From Deltaproteobacteria bacterium (GTDB lineage: Bacteria > Desulfobacterota > Desulfobacteria > Desulfobacterales > Desulfobacteraceae): 7,233 bases of DNA. Numbering within the stretch: the first letter of the stretch is position 1; the number at the start of each line of letters is the position of its first letter. Made by a program: the position numbers and the translations under genes. Below the pieces are notes generated by a model. It made no database searches. It saw only the letters and a program-made list of their open reading frames with translations, and had not been told where the DNA came from. Shown here one piece after another: positions 5,176-7,233 of the stretch. Location: contig JAFCZY010000087.1 of NCBI GenBank assembly GCA_019314105.1, positions 1 through 7,233 on the forward strand. Reading direction: 5' to 3'.

Positions 5176-5999
5176 TATGCTTTTCCTTTCATTGCTGTCT
5201 CGATAATTTTATCATACGCTTCACAGTATTCAGGGACATCTGTTTTTTCAACAAAAATTCCTCTCTGGATTAAATCAGGATTTTTCTCCAGTTTTTTAGA
5301 TCCGATTTTTACTGTATTGGTTTTATAGCTTTCCATCATCTGGATGGCATCCCCTTCCTTGTTTTTCCTTCCATAATAGGTCGGACATTGTGTCAGAATT
5401 TCTATAACTGAAAATCCTTTGTGGGAGATGCCTTTTTTAAGAAGGTCTTTGCATTCATTGGCATGGAATACCGTGGATCTGGCGACAAAGGTTGCACCGG
5501 CACTTTTAGCAAGCTCAACCACATCAAAACTCCTGTCAATAGTCGAATAGGGCGCTGTTGTCGCTTTCTTACCAGTGCCGGACAAAGGAGAAAACTGCCC
5601 GCCTGTCATACCGTAAATCCTGTTGTTCATGACAATGGCTGTGATATCAATGTTTCTTCTGGCTGCATGGATAAAATGATTGCCGCCGATGGCAAGGGCA
5701 TCACCGTCCCCCATGGGAACAATGGCCTTTAATTTGGGTTTGGAAAGCTTAACTCCTGTCGCAAAAGAAAGCGCTCTTCCATGGATGGTATGAAGCGAAT
5801 GGAAATCAACATATCCTGAAATCCTGGATGAACAGCCAATTCCTGAAGTGATAACGATCTCGTTTTTATTAAGACCCAGTTCATGGACTGCCCGTAATAA
5901 AGATCCCAAAACGATGCCGTGGCCGCAGCCGGGGCACCAGAGATGGGGGAAAAATCGTGGTCGAATATAGTCTTTAAAATTAAATATTTGTTTTGTCAT
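5175..5999 (-). CDS. korB: 2-oxoacid:ferredoxin oxidoreductase, beta (thiamine diphosphate-binding) subunit
   Basis: The 274-residue beta subunit binds thiamine diphosphate and one [4Fe-4S] cluster. Visible motifs are CPGCGHG (22-28), GIGCS (53-57), HTIHGRA (70-76), the TPP/Mg signature GDGDALAIGGNH (97-108) through NNRIYGMTGGQ (125-135), and TQCPTYYGR (203-211). Cys22, Cys25, Cys56 and Cys205 are the likely cluster ligands by analogy with the family. It pairs with KorA to decarboxylate the 2-oxoacid and pass electrons to ferredoxin. Length around 270-290 residues is normal for KorB. Its ATG follows the korA stop after a single base (TAACATG), with a purine-rich AAAGGGG upstream inside the end of korA, so the two genes are probably translated together. 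2-oxoglutarate is the favoured substrate but is not proven by the sequence. Confidence 0.94.
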   Translation of the reverse strand: MTKQIFNFKDYIRPRFFPHLWCPGCGHGIVLGSLLRAVHELGLNKNEIVITSGIGCSSRISGYVDFHSLHTIHGRALSFATGVKLSKPKLKAIVPMGDGDALAIGGNHFIHAARRNIDITAIVMNNRIYGMTGGQFSPLSGTGKKATTAPYSTIDRSFDVVELAKSAGATFVARSTVFHANECKDLLKKGISHKGFSVIEILTQCPTYYGRKNKEGDAIQMMESYKTNTVKIGSKKLEKNPDLIQRGIFVEKTDVPEYCEAYDKIIETAMKGKA

Positions 6000-6000
6000 G

Positions 6001-7155
6001 TTATACCCCTTTCCCCTGGATCATCCTCAAAAGAGTTTTGATGTCGGTTGGTGCGATCAATTCTCCGTCAATCCTGTTGGCCAGAAAAACGTTATGCGGA
6101 TTATCAACGGCATTTTTAACCTGCGTGACCATTTGTCCCATGTTCATTTCAACCACAATAACGGCTTTGGTTCCCGCACATTTTTCTTTGACCATATCAG
6201 CAGGGAAGGGCCAAAGGGTTTGCAGCTCAAGAACGCCTATTTTCATGCCAATTGCTCTTCTGTTCTTTGCCAGATGAATGGCAGATCGGGCAGATGATCC
6301 ATAGGAGACCAGGATATATTCAGCATCTTCCAGCCAGTATTCTTTATACATACTGATACTGTTAACATTATTTTCTATTTTATCCACAAGATGCCGTAAA
6401 AGCCCGCCGACAACTCCTGGATCGTTGTTTGGAAACCCCCACATGTCGTGGAACAGACCTGTGACATTGTATCGGTGTTCTGCACCGAAATCAGACATGG
6501 GCAGCCTGCCGTCCTCACGGGGTAGATAGGGATGATAATCAATCCCTTTTTTAACAGAAGTTCTCAGGCGGTCCACTACCGGAATCTCGCCCGGTTCGGG
6601 AATTACAAGCTTTTCGCGCATATGGCCGATGACTTCATCCAGCAGGATGACCACCGGAGTTCGATAGGTTTCCGCCATGTTAAAGGCCGCAACCGTTATT
6701 TTGAACACATCCTGATGATTGGATGCGGTGAGTGCAATAATGGAATGATCTCCATGGGTGCCCCATCTTGTCTGGTTCACGTCTCCCTGGCTGACATGGG
6801 TTGGGTTGCCTGTTGAAGGGCCGCCGCGCTGTACATTGGCAATGACACAGGGAATTTCCGCCATGCAGGCATACCCTAAGGCCTCCTGTTTAAGGGAGAA
6901 TCCCGGGCCTGATGTGGCGGTCATGACTTTATTGCCGGTAAGGGATGCACCAATAATCGCCCCCATTGATGCGATTTCATCTTCCATCTGGATGAATTTG
7001 CCTCCTTTTTGGGGAAGACGAGCCGCCAGTTGTTCCATTATTTCAGTGGAAGGGGTGATGGGGTATCCTGCGAAAAAATCTATTCCGGCATAGATAGCGC
7101 CTTCTACACAGGCTTCGTTTCCCTGGACAAACCGGATATTCTTTTTATTTTTCAT
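6001..7155 (-). CDS. korA: 2-oxoacid:ferredoxin oxidoreductase, alpha subunit
   Basis: A 384-residue alpha subunit carrying the pyrimidine-binding transketolase-like domain (about 1-190) and a C-terminal transketolase-C-like domain (about 275-375). The motifs GYPITPSTEIME (30-41), TATSGPGFSLKQE (79-91) and RGGPSTGNPT (110-119) are typical of KorA-type chains without a fused gamma domain, and the length is standard. It forms the catalytic core with KorB. The ATG at 7155 overlaps the korD stop (ATGA, 7155-7152), and GGGAGGG ends 5 nt before it as a strong ribosome binding site lying inside the end of korD. In complete-oxidising anaerobes such an enzyme runs the 2-oxoglutarate to succinyl-CoA step of the TCA cycle; that physiological role is inferred from gene order and family, not from substrate-specific residues. 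Confidence 0.94.
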   Translation of the reverse strand: MKNKKNIRFVQGNEACVEGAIYAGIDFFAGYPITPSTEIMEQLAARLPQKGGKFIQMEDEIASMGAIIGASLTGNKVMTATSGPGFSLKQEALGYACMAEIPCVIANVQRGGPSTGNPTHVSQGDVNQTRWGTHGDHSIIALTASNHQDVFKITVAAFNMAETYRTPVVILLDEVIGHMREKLVIPEPGEIPVVDRLRTSVKKGIDYHPYLPREDGRLPMSDFGAEHRYNVTGLFHDMWGFPNNDPGVVGGLLRHLVDKIENNVNSISMYKEYWLEDAEYILVSYGSSARSAIHLAKNRRAIGMKIGVLELQTLWPFPADMVKEKCAGTKAVIVVEMNMGQMVTQVKNAVDNPHNVFLANRIDGELIAPTDIKTLLRMIQGKGV

Positions 7156-7233
7156 TTTTCCCTCCCTGACTTTTCTATAATTTGTATGGCTAAATCAGGG
7201 CATCGAAGTTCGCACAGTTTACAGGCAATGCAA
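7152..7233 (-). CDS. korD: 2-oxoacid:ferredoxin oxidoreductase, delta (ferredoxin) subunit, 5' end outside the window
   Basis: Only the last 26 residues are present, beginning CIACKLCELRCPDLAIQI. They hold one complete [4Fe-4S] motif, CxxCxxCxxxCP, followed by a short tail and TGA. The 4-nt overlap with korA (ATGA) and the family gene order D-A-B-C identify it as the small ferredoxin-like subunit that would take electrons from KorB. The start, a second cluster motif and the operon promoter are beyond the right edge. Confidence 0.8.
   Translation of the reverse strand, partial: CIACKLCELRCPDLAIQIIEKSGREK

Overview
The window looks like chromosomal DNA from an anaerobic bacterium of moderate-to-low GC. 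A sulfate-reducing member of the Desulfobacterota (Desulfobacteraceae-like) is my best guess. The basis is indirect: a four-subunit ferredoxin-linked 2-oxoacid oxidoreductase in D-A-B-C order, a DUF362 dicluster-ferredoxin protein, and an IS110-family remnant. No phylogenetic marker is present to settle the taxonomy.

Layout: (1) 1-850, minus strand: class I AroF/AroG-type DAHP synthase, its 3' end outside the window. (2) 897-1075, minus strand: its upstream leader, which carries what looks like a complete ribosome-mediated transcription attenuator. It has a good ribosome binding site, a 25-codon leader peptide in which nine of ten consecutive codons (9-18) are Phe or Tyr, alternative 1:2 and 2:3 pairings, and an intrinsic terminator starting 15 nt after the leader stop. 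This is the most interesting feature of the window. (3) 1143-2285, plus strand, divergent from DAHP synthase: DUF362 protein ending in two [4Fe-4S] motifs. (4) 2361-2766: about 406 bp internally deleted IS110/IS1111-family element. It keeps a promoter, ribosome binding site, the transposase N-terminus (27 codons), an out-of-frame transposase C-terminus (21 codons), 10-bp inverted repeats and a hairpin-rich 3' non-coding segment. (5) 2768-2998: unassigned spacer. (6) 2999-7233, minus strand: a tightly packed operon korD(partial)-korA-korB-korC-PLP decarboxylase, transcribed from right to left.

How the genes work together: KorDABC would convert a 2-oxoacid (most likely 2-oxoglutarate) plus CoA into the acyl-CoA, CO2 and reduced ferredoxin. 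The last gene of the operon encodes a group II PLP decarboxylase resembling PanP (aspartate 1-decarboxylase). If that is correct, it would supply beta-alanine for CoA, the co-substrate of the oxidoreductase; glutamate decarboxylation is an alternative. The DAHP synthase makes the first dedicated metabolite of aromatic amino acid synthesis, and its leader appears to sense charged tRNA-Phe and tRNA-Tyr together. All functional statements come from reading the sequence and remembered family motifs; no database search was run.
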